NCBI RefSeq assembly: GCF_030811595.1
Contig: NZ_JAUSRB010000001.1
Location: 62,001-126,000 of the forward strand
From: Streptosporangium brasiliense
GTDB lineage: Bacteria; Actinomycetota; Actinomycetes; Streptosporangiales; Streptosporangiaceae
DNA length: 64,000 nucleotides
Direction of reading: 5' to 3'
In this document: positions 32,183 to 42,824 of the stretch, one piece after another
How the letters are laid out: the number at the start of each line of letters is the position of its first letter
How positions within the stretch are numbered: the first letter of the stretch is position 1
Notes under the pieces: generated by a model
Told to the model about the DNA's origin: nothing
Database searches by the model: none
Seen by the model: the letters and a program-made list of their open reading frames with translations, nothing else
Program-made: the position numbers and the translations under genes

Positions 32183-32599
32183 ATGCTCACGATCTCCCGG
32201 GAACTGGTTGACAAGATCATCGCGCACGCCCGGGCCGACCACCCGGACGAGGCCTGCGGCGTGATCGCCGGACCGATCGGCTCCGACTCCCCTGAGCGGT
32301 TCGTCGCGATGGAGAACGCCGAGCGGTCGCCCACCTTCTACCGCTTCGACTCGATGGAGCAGCTGCGGGTCTGGCGCGAGATGGACGACCGCGACGAGGA
32401 GCCGGTGGTCATCTACCACTCCCACACCGCGACCGAGGCATACCCCTCGCGGACCGACATCAGCTACGCCTCCGAGCCGAACGCCCACTACGTGCTGGTC
32501 TCCACCCGCGAGGAGCTGGGCGAGGAGGCCGAGCTGCGCTCCTACCGGATCGTCGACGGGGTGGTGGAGGAGGAAGAGGTCACGGTCACCTCGGGGTGA
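32183..32599 (+). CDS. mec: JAMM-family metallopeptidase Mec (CysO-cysteine peptidase)
   Basis: Encodes 138 residues with the JAMM zinc motif HSHTATEAYPSRTD (H-x-H-x7-S-x2-D) and the upstream catalytic Glu in DEACGVIAG. In M. tuberculosis this enzyme (Rv1334) frees cysteine from the CysO-cysteine adduct made by CysM. Here it may also trim the two residues that follow the CysO diglycine. cysO lies 289 bases downstream, with a small leader-like frame between. Confidence 0.92.
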   Translation: MLTISRELVDKIIAHARADHPDEACGVIAGPIGSDSPERFVAMENAERSPTFYRFDSMEQLRVWREMDDRDEEPVVIYHSHTATEAYPSRTDISYASEPNAHYVLVSTREELGEEAELRSYRIVDGVVEEEEVTVTSG

Positions 32600-32648
32600 G
32601 CCGCGTCCCAGTGGCCGATACGGCCGTGATGTGAATCGTCCCTTTGGG

Positions 32649-32654
32649 TAAGCT
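32649..32654 (+). promoter_or_regulatory. -10 box of the cysO leader transcript
   Basis: TAAGCT ends seven bases before ATG 32662, the same geometry as other leaderless genes here. Confidence 0.55.
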
Positions 32655-32661
32655 GATGACC

Positions 32662-32799
32662 ATGTCGACCGTTGACCCGAGCCTGGAGGACGTCGTGCTC
32701 TCACGTACCGGCGCACGGGCCCGGCTCGCGGGTCTCGCGGCCGTGCAGAGCTTCCTGTTCGCGCACACTCCCACCGTCGTCGTCTACGACTGTCGCTGA
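32662..32799 (+). CDS. small leaderless ORF upstream of cysO, putative cysteine-responsive leader
   Basis: A 45-codon frame with good third-position GC starts at ATG 32662 and ends ...VVVYDCR. An in-frame ATG at 32656 is too close to the -10 box. The stop lies 88 bases before cysO. In mycobacteria, leaderless short frames ending in cysteine codons act as cysteine-responsive attenuators of downstream operons. This one has a single Cys as the penultimate codon. It could instead be a short functional protein. Confidence 0.55.
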   Translation: MSTVDPSLEDVVLSRTGARARLAGLAAVQSFLFAHTPTVVVYDCR

Positions 32800-32887
32800 C
32801 CGGCAGTTCTGGAATCCCTCCGTGCCCGCCGGTGTTCTGGATCCGGTGGGCGGCACTCCCATGACGACACAAGGAGATTGACCCGCG

Positions 32888-33166
32888 ATGGCCATCGAGG
32901 TTCGCATTCCGACCATCCTGCGCACTTACACCGACGGCGCCAAGGCCGTCGACGCCAAGGGCGCGACGCTCGAGGAGCTGATCGGCGACCTGGAGACCCG
33001 GCACCCTGGGCTGAAGGACCGTCTGATCGACAAGGGCGCGCTGCGCCGCTTCGTGAACGTGTACCTGAACGACGAGGACGTCCGCTTCCTGGGCGGCCTG
33101 GAGACCCCGCTCTCCGACGGCGACACGGTCACCGTCCTGCCGGCCGTGGCCGGCGGCTCCCGCTAG
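32888..33166 (+). CDS. cysO: CysO-type ubiquitin-like sulfur carrier protein
   Basis: Encodes 92 residues of the ThiS/MoaD beta-grasp fold, close to M. tuberculosis CysO (IPTILRTYTDG, RFVNVYLNDEDVRFLGG, VTVLPAVAGG). As a thiocarboxylate it donates sulfur to CysM-bound aminoacrylate. The reactive diglycine is not terminal: the protein ends GG-Ser-Arg, so two residues must be removed before activation. AAGGAG lies upstream of ATG 32888. Confidence 0.93.
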   Translation: MAIEVRIPTILRTYTDGAKAVDAKGATLEELIGDLETRHPGLKDRLIDKGALRRFVNVYLNDEDVRFLGGLETPLSDGDTVTVLPAVAGGSR

Positions 33167-33246
33167 CGGCGCGGCGCCGCCGCGCTCGACCGGGCGGCGG
33201 CGCACGCCGATGTTTCTGGTTTGTCACCACGGAGCGGAAGCCGTAG

Positions 33247-34197
<951 letters not shown>

Positions 34198-34236
34198 GGG
34201 GACCACCGGGCCCCGGGCCCGGCGCCTCCGGAAGAG

Positions 34237-34273
34237 CAGAAGGCGGGCACCCCATCGGGGTGCCCGCCTTCTG
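34237..34273. terminator. terminator after cysM
   Basis: A perfect 17-bp stem (34237-34253 with 34257-34273) has the three-base loop ATC. It sits 40 bases after cysM and also faces the DUF3352 gene, so it can stop both. Confidence 0.92.
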
Positions 34274-34369
34274 CGTGTTCTGTCTGTTCCGCTTGTTCCG
34301 CACCCGGCTCCGCCCGGCCCGGCCCGGCTCAGCCGGAGCCGGGCCGGGCGGCGCTCGGCGGGGTCAGGC

Positions 34370-36253
34370 TCAGTCGAACAGGACCCGCAGGGAGAAGGAC
34401 GCCTCGCTGCCGTTCTGCGTCCCGCTCACACCGACGGCGCGCAGCTGCTGGAGGTTCGCCTTCTCCTCGCCCTGGAGGGTTTCGAGGTAGAGCTTCTCGA
34501 CCTTGTTGAGGTCGACGTAGGCGGCGAAGGTCGCCGAGTCGGCGTCGGGGATCGCGAGCTTGAAGCCCTCGTCGTCGGCCAGGCTCCCCTCCTTGGCGAG
34601 CTCGGCGGCGTACTCCTGCGAGCTGGCCAGGACGAAGGTGCCGTCACCGGGGACCTTGGCGAGCTGCGGGGCGGCGGTGCCCGAGTCGGCGAGGAACTTC
34701 TCGATCTTGCCGACGACCTCCTGCGCCTTGGCCGGGTCGGTGACCACGCGGGCACCGAACTTGGGCTGGCCGCTGTCGAGGCCGTTGGCGTCCACCGCCA
34801 GGGTGATGTTCTTGCCGAGCAGGGTCACCAGGTCGGCGGGGAGCGCCAGCCCGTACTTCTGCTGGGCCTGGTCGGCGAACTGCTGGAAGCTCCCGCCGGC
34901 GGCCTGGTCGGCCGACTTCATGATCTGGGCCCACTGCTTGCCGATGATGTCGCCGAGACCGGAGATCGAGACCGCGCCGGCGGTGGAGGCCGGGAGCTGG
35001 CCGATCCTGGTGGCCTCCGGCTCGCCCAGCCCCTCCAGGGGCTGCGCGCCGCGGCTGATGCCGGCCAGCTCGACGTAGCTGCCGTCGAAGCGGAGCGCGC
35101 CGGCCACGCGGGCGTTCTTGATCTGTTCGAAGGCGGCGGCGTCCTGGCCGGCCATCTCCGGGGCGAGCTGCGCGATCTTGCCGCCGTCCATCCAGAAGGA
35201 GAGCACACCGGTCTCGCCGAGGGCGCTCAGGTCGTCGGAGAAGTTGGCGTTGTCGGTCAGCGGCGCCGCCTTGGTGGCCTGGTCGGCCTCCGCCTGGGTG
35301 CCGCTGAGCAGCGCGTAGTCCTCGCGGAAGGCGATGCCGTACTTCTCCTCGCCCATCAGCTTGGCGATCCCCGCCTTGGCCTTGGCCTCGTCGGTCACCT
35401 GGACGGCCACCACGAAACCGGGATCGGCGTCGGCCTTGGCCGGGGCGAGCACGGCCATACCGACGCGGTCCCCGATCCACGGCTGGATGTCGGTGGCGTA
35501 GTTCACCTTGCCGGCGCTGCCCATCTTGTCGGCCAGGTCGAAGAGGGCCTTGCGCGGGTCGTCGCCGGTGAAGGAGTCCTTGGTGACGGTGAACTTCTGG
35601 GCGATGCTGAACAGCGCCACCTTCTGGTTGGCGGCCGGGTCGAAGTCCAGGCGCACGTAGCCGACGGCGTTGCCGGGGAGCACGTCGTGCGGCTGGGTGC
35701 CGCCGCCGCTGAGCATGCTGACCGCGAACGCGCCGCCGCCGCCCACGAGGGCGACGACCAGGGCGGCGACCACCGCGAGCAGCCAGCCCTTGCCACCCTT
35801 ACGGGCGGCGGGCGGAGCCGGCTGTCCCGCGCCGAGGAAATCGGTGCCCTGCTGCTGCCAACCGGGCTGCTGTCCGTAGTTCTGCTGTCCGTAGTTCTGC
35901 TGCTGGTAGCCGGGCTGCTGGTAGCCGGCCTGGCCCTGCTGCTGGTAACCGGGGTAGCCGGGCTGGCCCTGCTGCTGTCCGTAGCCCTGCTGGCCCTGCT
36001 GCGGGTAGCCGGCCTGCTGTCCGTAGCCCTGCTGCGGCTGGCCCTGCTGGTAACCCCCCGCGCTCTGCTGCGGGTAGCCAGGCTGCTGCGGGTAGCCGGG
36101 CTGGCCCTGCTGCGGGTAGCCGGCCTGCTGGGGATGGGGCTGGGTGTGCGGCTGACCGTGCTGCTGCGCACCCTCGTTCCAACGGTAGGCGATCGTCCTG
36201 TCGGGCTGCTGGCCCGGCGTGGGCGACTGGTCGGGGGGATTGTTGGCAGACAT
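34370..36253 (-). CDS. DUF3352 membrane protein with Gln/Gly/Tyr-rich N-terminus
   Basis: Encodes about 627 residues from ATG 36253; GTG 36259 is possible. Residues ~35-140 are a low-complexity tract of [10 protein letters not shown]-type repeats, followed by a transmembrane helix ([19 protein letters not shown]) and a ~440-residue extracytoplasmic DUF3352 domain ([17 protein letters not shown]). Function unknown. The tract is prion-like in composition and may support multivalent interactions at the membrane. Confidence 0.85.
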   Translation of the reverse strand: MSANNPPDQSPTPGQQPDRTIAYRWNEGAQQHGQPHTQPHPQQAGYPQQGQPGYPQQPGYPQQSAGGYQQGQPQQGYGQQAGYPQQGQQGYGQQQGQPGYPGYQQQGQAGYQQPGYQQQNYGQQNYGQQPGWQQQGTDFLGAGQPAPPAARKGGKGWLLAVVAALVVALVGGGGAFAVSMLSGGGTQPHDVLPGNAVGYVRLDFDPAANQKVALFSIAQKFTVTKDSFTGDDPRKALFDLADKMGSAGKVNYATDIQPWIGDRVGMAVLAPAKADADPGFVVAVQVTDEAKAKAGIAKLMGEEKYGIAFREDYALLSGTQAEADQATKAAPLTDNANFSDDLSALGETGVLSFWMDGGKIAQLAPEMAGQDAAAFEQIKNARVAGALRFDGSYVELAGISRGAQPLEGLGEPEATRIGQLPASTAGAVSISGLGDIIGKQWAQIMKSADQAAGGSFQQFADQAQQKYGLALPADLVTLLGKNITLAVDANGLDSGQPKFGARVVTDPAKAQEVVGKIEKFLADSGTAAPQLAKVPGDGTFVLASSQEYAAELAKEGSLADDEGFKLAIPDADSATFAAYVDLNKVEKLYLETLQGEEKANLQQLRAVGVSGTQNGSEASFSLRVLFD

Positions 36254-36356
36254 GCTCACTCACAATGTGGACTTCTCGGATAAAGAGAAGTTAGTGCACA
36301 TCGCTAGCGGACGCCTTGCAATGAACTAACCAGGCGATTGCTCTGTCCAAGGAGAA

Positions 36357-36692
36357 TCAGACCCGCTGCAGCGCTTTGGCGGGTTTTCTCAGGGTGATCT
36401 CGCCGTTTCCGGTGGAGGCCACCGCGTCCCACGAGACGATGCTGCTGCCGGTGTAGAGCGTCCGGGACAGGAGCTTGAACAGCCAACTCGTCCGGTTGCC
36501 GGGGTCGCGGGTGCGGCCCAGCATCACCGGGGCCCGCCGGTGCGAGACGACCAGGCCGGAGACCGTGAACTGCTGCTGCATCCCGAAGTCGGCCCTGCGG
36601 TTCTTCCTCATCCGGACGTCCACCACCTGGCCCACCCACACCCCCTCCGAGTCCCACACCGACTGACCGATGAGGTCACCGACTCCCGCCAT
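36357..36692 (-). CDS. PRC-barrel domain protein
   Basis: Encodes 111 residues. The N-terminal half (DLIGQSVWDSEGVWVGQVVDVR) looks like a PRC-barrel, a small beta-domain used in RNA-processing and cell-envelope adaptors. GGAGG lies about seven bases before ATG 36692. It is upstream of the DUF3352 gene on the same strand with a ~100-base gap. Function unknown. Confidence 0.75.
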   Translation of the reverse strand: MAGVGDLIGQSVWDSEGVWVGQVVDVRMRKNRRADFGMQQQFTVSGLVVSHRRAPVMLGRTRDPGNRTSWLFKLLSRTLYTGSSIVSWDAVASTGNGEITLRKPAKALQRV

Positions 36693-36851
36693 CCCCGGCC
36701 TCCTGCTCCCGCGAAATCGCTTGGAAAATGGTTATCAGTCTCTCAGCGGAATCTCGTTTTCCCAGGTAGCGGCACGCGTTCCGGGCCGATGGGGCGGAGG
36801 TCGCGCGGACTGGGTAAAGTGAGCGCTCTAGAACAAGGTTCGGGAGCGTGA

Positions 36852-37643
36852 ATGACGAAGTTCGACGAGGCGACGCAGGCCATCAGGGTGGACGAGACCA
36901 CCTACGACGTGTGCCTGGACCCGGGATACTCGATCGGCGGGCCGCTCAACGGCGGCTACCTCATGGCCGTGCTCCTGCGCGCCGTCGTGGACGCCTCACC
37001 GCACGACCATCCGGTGACCACCAGCGCGCAGTTCCTGCGCGCGCCCCGGCCCGGCCCCGCCCGGGTGCGGCTGGAGCAGATCAAGGCCGGCCGCACCGCC
37101 GCGATGACCCGCGCGACCCTGGTCCAGGACGATGTCTCCTTCATCGAGACCCTTGTCACGACGGCGACCCTGAACGAGGCCGTCCCCGACTGGACGGACG
37201 GTCCTTCGGCGGCCATGCCGCCCATCGAGCGGTGCGTCAGGCTGCCCGACCCCAAGCCCGAGTCGAACATCACGCTCAACGCGCAGATGGAGATGGCCTT
37301 CGACCCGCCCACCGTCGGCTGGCTCGACGGCAGGCCCACCGGCCGCCCCGAGGCCCGCGCCTACTTCCGGATGGCCGAGCCGCAGGACCCCGACCCCTAC
37401 GTGCTGGCCCTGGCCGTGGACGCGCTCCCGCCGGTGGTCTTCTCCGCCGGAGCCCGGGGCTGGGCGCCGACCGTGGACCTCACCTGGCACCTGCGCGCCC
37501 TGCCCGCCCCCGGCTGGCTCACCCTGCTCGGCAGCGGCCGGATGATCAGCGACGGCTGGTTCGACGAGGAGGTCGAGGTCTGGGACTCCGCCGGCCGCCT
37601 GGTCGCCCAGTCCCGCCAACTCGCCCGGGTGGGCCGAGGCTGA
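36852..37643 (+). CDS. acyl-CoA thioesterase family protein (double hotdog)
   Basis: Encodes 263 residues with two hotdog-like halves, as in TesB-type thioesterases. The N-terminal half contains GGPLNGGYLMAVLLRA and the C-terminal half PTVDLTWHLRALP and DGWFDEEVEVWD. It likely hydrolyses acyl-CoA. GGGAG lies upstream of ATG 36852. The stop codon is the first base set of a duplicated 46-bp sequence. Confidence 0.82.
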   Translation: MTKFDEATQAIRVDETTYDVCLDPGYSIGGPLNGGYLMAVLLRAVVDASPHDHPVTTSAQFLRAPRPGPARVRLEQIKAGRTAAMTRATLVQDDVSFIETLVTTATLNEAVPDWTDGPSAAMPPIERCVRLPDPKPESNITLNAQMEMAFDPPTVGWLDGRPTGRPEARAYFRMAEPQDPDPYVLALAVDALPPVVFSAGARGWAPTVDLTWHLRALPAPGWLTLLGSGRMISDGWFDEEVEVWDSAGRLVAQSRQLARVGRG

Positions 37644-37802
37644 GCCGCGGCGCGCGGCGTCGCCGGAAGCGCGTGAGGGGGCGCCGGTGCCTGGACTGAG
37701 GAGCGCGCGCAGCGTAGCGAGCACGTGACGAGGGAAGGCGGCGGTTACCAGCTCCCGAGCCGCGGCGCGCGGCGTCGCCGGAAGCACGTGAGGGGGCGCC
37801 GG
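37642..37802. repeat. 46-bp direct repeat (two copies)
   Basis: Copies at 37642-37687 and 37757-37802 differ at a single base (AAGCGCGTG versus AAGCACGTG). The first overlaps the thioesterase stop codon. Both are GC-palindromic inside (CCGCGGCGCGCGG). The 218-base gap holds no gene. Confidence 0.88.
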
Positions 37803-37847
37803 AAGCACTGTGAGGATTCTTACCGTGAGCGGTCGTCCCAGGTCGCC

Positions 37848-37853
37848 TAACCT
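37848..37853 (+). promoter_or_regulatory. -10 box of the murI transcript
   Basis: TAACCT ends eight bases before ATG 37862, with no ribosome binding site between. Confidence 0.5.
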
Positions 37854-37861
37854 TGGGAACC

Positions 37862-38683
37862 ATGTCGCAAGCGAGTATCGGAATCTTTGACAGCGGTGTG
37901 GGCGGCCTCACGGTGGCCAGGGCGATCATGGATCAGCTGCCCGGTGAGTCGATCTTCTATGTGGCCGACACGGCGCGGCAGCCGTACGGACCCAAGACCA
38001 TCGCGCAGCTCCGTGCCTACACGCTGGAGGTGATGGACCACCTCGTCGAGCACGACGTCAAGATGCTGGTGATCGCGTGCAACAGCGCCAGTTCGGCGGT
38101 ACTGCGGGATGCGCGCGAACGCTATGACGTGCCGGTCGTCGAGGTGATCCAGCCGGCGGCGCGCCGGGCCGTGCGGGCCACCCGCAACGGCCGGGTCGGA
38201 GTGATCGGGACCCGGGCGACGATCGAGTCGATGGCCTACCAGGACGCGTTCACCGCCGCCCCGGACATCCTGCTGACCGGGGTGGCGGCCCCCCGGCTGG
38301 TGGAGTTCGTGGAGCGCGGGGAGACGATGAGCGAGGAGCTCATCGAGGTCATCCGCGGCTACCTGCAGCCGGTGCTGGACGACGGGTGCGACACGCTGAT
38401 CCTGGGATGCACGCACTACCCGCTGCTGACCGCGCCCATCTCCTACGTCGCGGGAGACGGCGTCACGCTGGTCTCCAGCGCCGACGAGACGGCCAAGGAC
38501 GTCTATCGCGTCCTGCACGACCGGGGCCTGGCCGCCACGGGCCGCACCCCCCGTCACCGGTTCGGCGCCACCGGCGACACCGTGCTGTTCGAGCAGCTCG
38601 GGCGGCGCTTCCTCGGTCCCGAGATCGAGGCCGTCGAGCTCACGCCGGTGGGGGACGTCCCCGGCAACGGGCAGTGCCCGTGA
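37862..38683 (+). CDS. murI: glutamate racemase
   Basis: Encodes 273 residues. It makes D-glutamate for peptidoglycan. The two catalytic cysteines are Cys73 (ACNSAS) and Cys183 (GCTHYP), and the N-terminal motif is [12 protein letters not shown]. It begins the murI, Rv1339-like, rph, rdgB run that also follows cysM in mycobacteria. Confidence 0.96.
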   Translation: MSQASIGIFDSGVGGLTVARAIMDQLPGESIFYVADTARQPYGPKTIAQLRAYTLEVMDHLVEHDVKMLVIACNSASSAVLRDARERYDVPVVEVIQPAARRAVRATRNGRVGVIGTRATIESMAYQDAFTAAPDILLTGVAAPRLVEFVERGETMSEELIEVIRGYLQPVLDDGCDTLILGCTHYPLLTAPISYVAGDGVTLVSSADETAKDVYRVLHDRGLAATGRTPRHRFGATGDTVLFEQLGRRFLGPEIEAVELTPVGDVPGNGQCP

Positions 38684-38759
38684 AGACGGCGGCCACCGAC
38701 GCCCGGGCCGTGGCATGCAGCGCCGCAATCTGAGAAGAGCCGAGAAGGAGGAGGCCGCC

Positions 38760-39512
38760 GTGAAACTGACGATCATCGGGTGCTCTGGGAGTTTCCCCGG
38801 CCCGGACAGCCCCTCCTCCTGCTACCTGCTGGAGGCCGAGGGGTTCCGCATGCTGCTGGACTTCGGCAACGGCGCGCTGGGCGCGCTCCAGCGGCACATC
38901 GGCCTCTACGACGTGGACGCGATCTGCCTGTCCCACCTGCACGCCGACCACTGCCTCGACATCTGCCCCTACCACGTGGTGCGCACCTACTCCCCGGAAG
39001 GGCCGCTCCCCAGGGTGCCGGTCCACGCCCCCGCCGACGCGCCCCGCCGCCTGGCCGCCGCCTACGGCATGCCCGAAGAGCCGGGGCTCGAGACGGCCTT
39101 CGACTTCGCGCCGCTGGCGCCGGGCGTGTTCGAGGTGGGGCCGTTCGAGGTGACAGCCGCGCTGATGAACCACCCGGTCGAGACCTACGGGTTCCGGGTC
39201 TCCTACGGCGGGCGCTCGGTGGCCTACTCGGCCGACACCGGCGAGTCCGCCGAACTGGTCAAGCTCGCCTCGGGGGCGGACGTGCTGCTGTGCGAGGCGT
39301 CCTTCCTGGAGCGGCCCGACCTCCCCACCGACCTGCACCTGACCGGCCGTCAGGCCGCCGAGCACGCGGCCAGGGCGGACGTGGGCACCCTGGTGCTGAC
39401 CCATCTCGTGCCCTGGCACGACCCCGCGCGGATCCTCCAGGACGCCTCCCGGGGTGGTTTCGGCGGGCGGATCGAACTGGCGCGGAGCGGGGCCGTATAT
39501 GACCTAGGGTGA
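38760..39512 (+). CDS. MBL-fold metal-dependent hydrolase, Rv1339-like
   Basis: Encodes 250 residues from GTG 38760 behind GAAGGAGGAGG. The zinc motif is HLHADH, with later metal-binding His and Asp in MNHPVETYG and YSADTG. The mycobacterial homologue in the same position, Rv1339, is reported as an atypical cyclic-nucleotide phosphodiesterase, so cAMP hydrolysis is a reasonable guess. The stop overlaps the rph -10 box. Confidence 0.88.
   Translation: MKLTIIGCSGSFPGPDSPSSCYLLEAEGFRMLLDFGNGALGALQRHIGLYDVDAICLSHLHADHCLDICPYHVVRTYSPEGPLPRVPVHAPADAPRRLAAAYGMPEEPGLETAFDFAPLAPGVFEVGPFEVTAALMNHPVETYGFRVSYGGRSVAYSADTGESAELVKLASGADVLLCEASFLERPDLPTDLHLTGRQAAEHAARADVGTLVLTHLVPWHDPARILQDASRGGFGGRIELARSGAVYDLG
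39505..39510 (+). promoter_or_regulatory. -10 box of the rph transcript
   Basis: TAGGGT ends seven bases before ATG 39518 and overlaps the end of the preceding gene. Confidence 0.55.
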
Positions 39513-39517
39513 GTTTC

Positions 39518-40234
39518 ATGGCTCGTGCAGATGGACGTTCTCCCGATCAGCTCAGACCCGTCACCATCACCCGTGGCTGGCTCGCGCACGCCGAGGGCTC
39601 GGTGCTCGTCGAGTTCGGCGGCACCAAGGTGCTCTGCGCCGCCTCCGTGCAGGACAGCGTGCCGCGCTGGCGCCGGGGGAGCGGCCAGGGCTGGGTCACC
39701 GCCGAATACGCCATGCTGCCCCGGGCCACCAACACCCGTAACGACCGGGAGTCGGTGCGCGGCAAGATCGGCGGCCGGACGCACGAGATCTCCCGCCTGA
39801 TCGGCCGGTCCCTGCGGGCCTGCGTCGACTACAAGGTTCTCGGCGAGAACTCGATCGTCATCGACTGCGACGTGCTCCAGGCCGACGGCGGCACCCGCAC
39901 GGCCGCGATCACCGGCGCCTACGTGGCGCTGGCCGACGCGGTGAGCTGGATGCGCGAGCGGAAGATGTGCAAGGGCGACCCGCTGATCGACTCGGTCTCG
40001 GCCGTGTCGGTCGGCGTCGTCGGATCCACGCCCCTGCTGGACCTCTGCTACACCGAGGACGTCGCCGCCGAGACGGACATGAACGTGGTGATGACCGGGG
40101 CCGGCGAGTTCGTCGAGGTCCAGGGCACGGCCGAGGGCAAGCCGTTCAACCGGGGGGCGCTGGACGAGCTGCTCGACCTGGGCGTCGTCGGGTGCGCGGA
40201 GCTCACCCGCCTGCAGAAGGCGGCGCTGGCGTGA
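39518..40234 (+). CDS. rph: ribonuclease PH
   Basis: Encodes 238 residues. This phosphorolytic 3'-5' exonuclease trims tRNA 3' ends. Motifs: [48 protein letters not shown] and [17 protein letters not shown] 39518 is favoured over GTG 39509, which lies inside the -10 box. It overlaps rdgB by four bases (GTGA). Confidence 0.95.
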   Translation: MARADGRSPDQLRPVTITRGWLAHAEGSVLVEFGGTKVLCAASVQDSVPRWRRGSGQGWVTAEYAMLPRATNTRNDRESVRGKIGGRTHEISRLIGRSLRACVDYKVLGENSIVIDCDVLQADGGTRTAAITGAYVALADAVSWMRERKMCKGDPLIDSVSAVSVGVVGSTPLLDLCYTEDVAAETDMNVVMTGAGEFVEVQGTAEGKPFNRGALDELLDLGVVGCAELTRLQKAALA

Positions 40235-40869
40235 GCACCGAGACGGCCGGGCGCCCCGGCACCGTCGTGAGCCGGGTGGTCCTGGCCACCCGCAACACCG
40301 GAAAGATCGTCGAGCTCCGTCAGATCCTCGCCGCCGCCTCGGTGCCGGTGGAGATCGTCGGCCTGGAGGAGTTCCCGCAGATCGGCGATGTCGCCGAGAC
40401 CGGCCTGACCTTCGCCGAGAACGCCCTGATCAAGGCGCACGCCGTCGCCCAGGCGTCGGGCCTGCCCGCCATCGCCGACGACTCGGGCCTGTGCGTGGAC
40501 GCGCTGAACGGCATGCCGGGCATCTTCTCGGCCCGCTGGTCCGGCCGGCACGGCGACGACGGGGCGAACCTGGACCTGCTGCTCGCGCAGGTGTCCGACG
40601 TGCCGCGGGAGCACCGGGGCGCCCACTTCGCGTGCGCGGCGGCGCTGGCCCTGCCGTCGGGGGAGGAGCGGGTCGCCGAGGGCACGCTGCACGGCCTGAT
40701 CATCGACGCGCCGCGCGGGACCAACGGTTTCGGCTACGACCCGATCTTCGTGCCCGAGGGGGAGAGCCGGACGACCGCCGAGCTGTCGGCCGAGGAGAAG
40801 AACGCCATCAGCCACCGGGGCCGTGCCTTCCGCGCCCTGGCCCCGATCCTGGCCGAAGCGGTCGTCTGA
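40231..40869 (+). CDS. rdgB: RdgB/HAM1 non-canonical purine NTP pyrophosphatase
   Basis: Encodes 212 residues. It hydrolyses dITP, ITP and XTP to monophosphates, keeping them out of nucleic acids. Motifs: [40 protein letters not shown] and [13 protein letters not shown] 40231 overlaps the rph stop; GTG 40267 is an alternative at the edge of the conserved core. Confidence 0.95.
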   Translation: MSTETAGRPGTVVSRVVLATRNTGKIVELRQILAAASVPVEIVGLEEFPQIGDVAETGLTFAENALIKAHAVAQASGLPAIADDSGLCVDALNGMPGIFSARWSGRHGDDGANLDLLLAQVSDVPREHRGAHFACAAALALPSGEERVAEGTLHGLIIDAPRGTNGFGYDPIFVPEGESRTTAELSAEEKNAISHRGRAFRALAPILAEAVV

Positions 40870-40905
40870 CCGATCCCGGCCGGCTGCGCGGTCCAGGCCG
40901 GTTGA

Positions 40906-40977
40906 GCGGTCCGGTCCGGTTGAGCCCGCCCGTTCCGTGACGCGGTCCGGTCCGAGTGAGCCCGCCCGCTCCGTGAC
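40906..40977. repeat. 36-bp tandem repeat, two copies
   Basis: Units at 40906-40941 and 40942-40977 (GCGGTCCGGTCCG...TCCGTGAC) differ at about three bases. They lie in the 209-base gap between rdgB and the oxidoreductase gene. Confidence 0.85.
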
Positions 40978-41066
40978 GCGGGGCATCCGCCGCGGGCGGG
41001 TGCGCTCCGGAGCGGAGCGGGCCGGATCGTAATCGGGGCGTAAGATCCCGTTCGCTCCGATGGGCG

Positions 41067-41072
41067 TAGCGT
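41067..41072 (+). promoter_or_regulatory. -10 box of the oxidoreductase transcript
   Basis: TAGCGT ends six bases before ATG 41079. GGAGG directly abuts the ATG, too close to act as a ribosome binding site, which supports leaderless initiation. Confidence 0.5.
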
Positions 41073-41078
41073 CGGAGG

Positions 41079-42749
41079 ATGGAGAGCAACGGGCGCGTGC
41101 CCCTGTGGGCGGCGGCGCTGATCGGCCTGGTGTCCGGTGCGGTGGCGGTCGGGGTGTCACTGCTGGCCGCGGGCCTGGTGAAGGCCTCCGCCTTCCCCGT
41201 CGTGGCGGTCGGCAACGCCGCCATCGACCTCACTCCGGCGGGACTGAAGGATTTCGCGATCCGCACCTTCGGCGAGAACGACAAAGTCGTCCTGCTGGCG
41301 GGCATCTTCCTGGTCCTCGCCGTGATCGCCGCCGCCGTGGGCGTCCTGGCCGCCAGGGACATCCGGTACGGCCTGGCGGGCCTGGCCGCGTTCGGCGTCG
41401 TGGGCGTCCTGGCCGTCCTGACCCGGCCCGACGCCGGCGCCGTGGACGTCGTCCCCACGCTGGCGGGCGTCGCCGCCGCCATGTTCGCCCTGCACCGCCT
41501 GACGGGCCGTGCCCTCCTCCCCCGGGAGGCGGGCGCCGCCGCTCCCCGGGAGGAGGGCTCGCCGACCGGCGCCCACGACGCCCATCCGGCCGGCGAGGCC
41601 CACGAGACCGGAGACGATACGGGAGAACGGCACGGCACGCCGGTCCCGCCGGTCATGCGGGCAGGGGAGGATCTCCGCACGCTCGACCGGCGGAGGCTGC
41701 TGATCGGGACGGCCGGGGGCGTCGTCGTCGCGGGAGTGACCGGCGTGGTGGGGCGGATGCTGTCGGGGCGGGCCCAGGTGGCCGCGGCCCGGGTCGGCAT
41801 GGAGCTGCCCCGGCCCTCCGTCCGGGCCACGCCGCTCCCGGCCGGCGTCGACCTGAAGATCAGGGGGCTGTCGCCGTTCGTCACCCCGAACCACGACTTC
41901 TACCGGGTGGACACCGCCCTCATCGTGCCCCAGGTGGACCCCCGGAACTGGACCCTGAGGATCCACGGCATGGTGGACAGGCCCGTCGAGCTCGCCCTCG
42001 CCGACCTGATGAAACTCCCCCTGGAGGAGGCCGACATCACGCTGTGCTGCGTCTCCAACGAGGTCGGCGGACCATACATCGGCAACGCCCGCTGGCTGGG
42101 CGCCAGCCTGGCCGGCGTCCTGCGCGACGCGGGGGTGCGGGCGGGGGCAGACATGCTGCTCAGCACCTCCGCGGACGGCTGGACCTGCGGCACCCCGATC
42201 GACGTCGTCCTCGACGGGCGCGACGCGCTGCTGGCCCTGGCGATGAACGGCGAGGCGCTCCCGGTCGACCACGGTTTCCCGGTCCGCCAGGTGGTCCCGG
42301 GCCTGTACGGCTACGTCTCGGCGACCAAGTGGGTGACGGAGATCAAGGTCACCCGGTTCGACCAGGACGAGGCCTACTGGACCTCCAGGGGGTGGTCGGC
42401 GCGGGGGCCGATCAAGACCCAGTCGCGCATCGACCTGCCGAGAGACGGCTCCAGCGTCGCGCCGGGCCGTACCGTGATCGCCGGGGTCGCCTGGGCCCAG
42501 CACAAGGGGGTGGACGCCGTCGAGGTGCGGGTCGACGGCGGGCAGTGGCGTCAGGCCCGGCTGGCCGAGGCGCCGACCGCCGACACCTGGCGCCAGTGGG
42601 TGGTCGACGACTGGGACGCCACGCCCGGCAGCCACACGATCGAGGTGCGGGCCACGGACGCCACCGGCTACACCCAGACCCCCGACCACGCCCCGGTGAC
42701 CCCCGACGGGGCCACCGGCTGGCACAGCGTCAGCGTCGAAGTCGCCTGA
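41079..42749 (+). CDS. membrane-anchored molybdopterin-dependent oxidoreductase (sulfite oxidase family)
   Basis: Encodes 556 residues. Four to five transmembrane helices fill residues 8-138, a Pro/His-rich linker follows, then a further hydrophobic segment (~206-226), the molybdopterin domain (~265-440) and a C-terminal Ig-like Mo-cofactor dimerisation domain (~455-556). The molybdenum-ligating cysteine is probably Cys324 (TLCCVSNEVGG). The physiological substrate is uncertain; extracytoplasmic sulfite- or sulfoxide-type chemistry is likely. Confidence 0.9.
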   Translation: MESNGRVPLWAAALIGLVSGAVAVGVSLLAAGLVKASAFPVVAVGNAAIDLTPAGLKDFAIRTFGENDKVVLLAGIFLVLAVIAAAVGVLAARDIRYGLAGLAAFGVVGVLAVLTRPDAGAVDVVPTLAGVAAAMFALHRLTGRALLPREAGAAAPREEGSPTGAHDAHPAGEAHETGDDTGERHGTPVPPVMRAGEDLRTLDRRRLLIGTAGGVVVAGVTGVVGRMLSGRAQVAAARVGMELPRPSVRATPLPAGVDLKIRGLSPFVTPNHDFYRVDTALIVPQVDPRNWTLRIHGMVDRPVELALADLMKLPLEEADITLCCVSNEVGGPYIGNARWLGASLAGVLRDAGVRAGADMLLSTSADGWTCGTPIDVVLDGRDALLALAMNGEALPVDHGFPVRQVVPGLYGYVSATKWVTEIKVTRFDQDEAYWTSRGWSARGPIKTQSRIDLPRDGSSVAPGRTVIAGVAWAQHKGVDAVEVRVDGGQWRQARLAEAPTADTWRQWVVDDWDATPGSHTIEVRATDATGYTQTPDHAPVTPDGATGWHSVSVEVA

Positions 42750-42824
42750 ACGCCCGGTGCGGTCCGGCCCGGCGCGGACGGGGACGGCGGAAGCGAGGCG
42801 GTCGAAGGGGTCAAAGGGCGGCGG

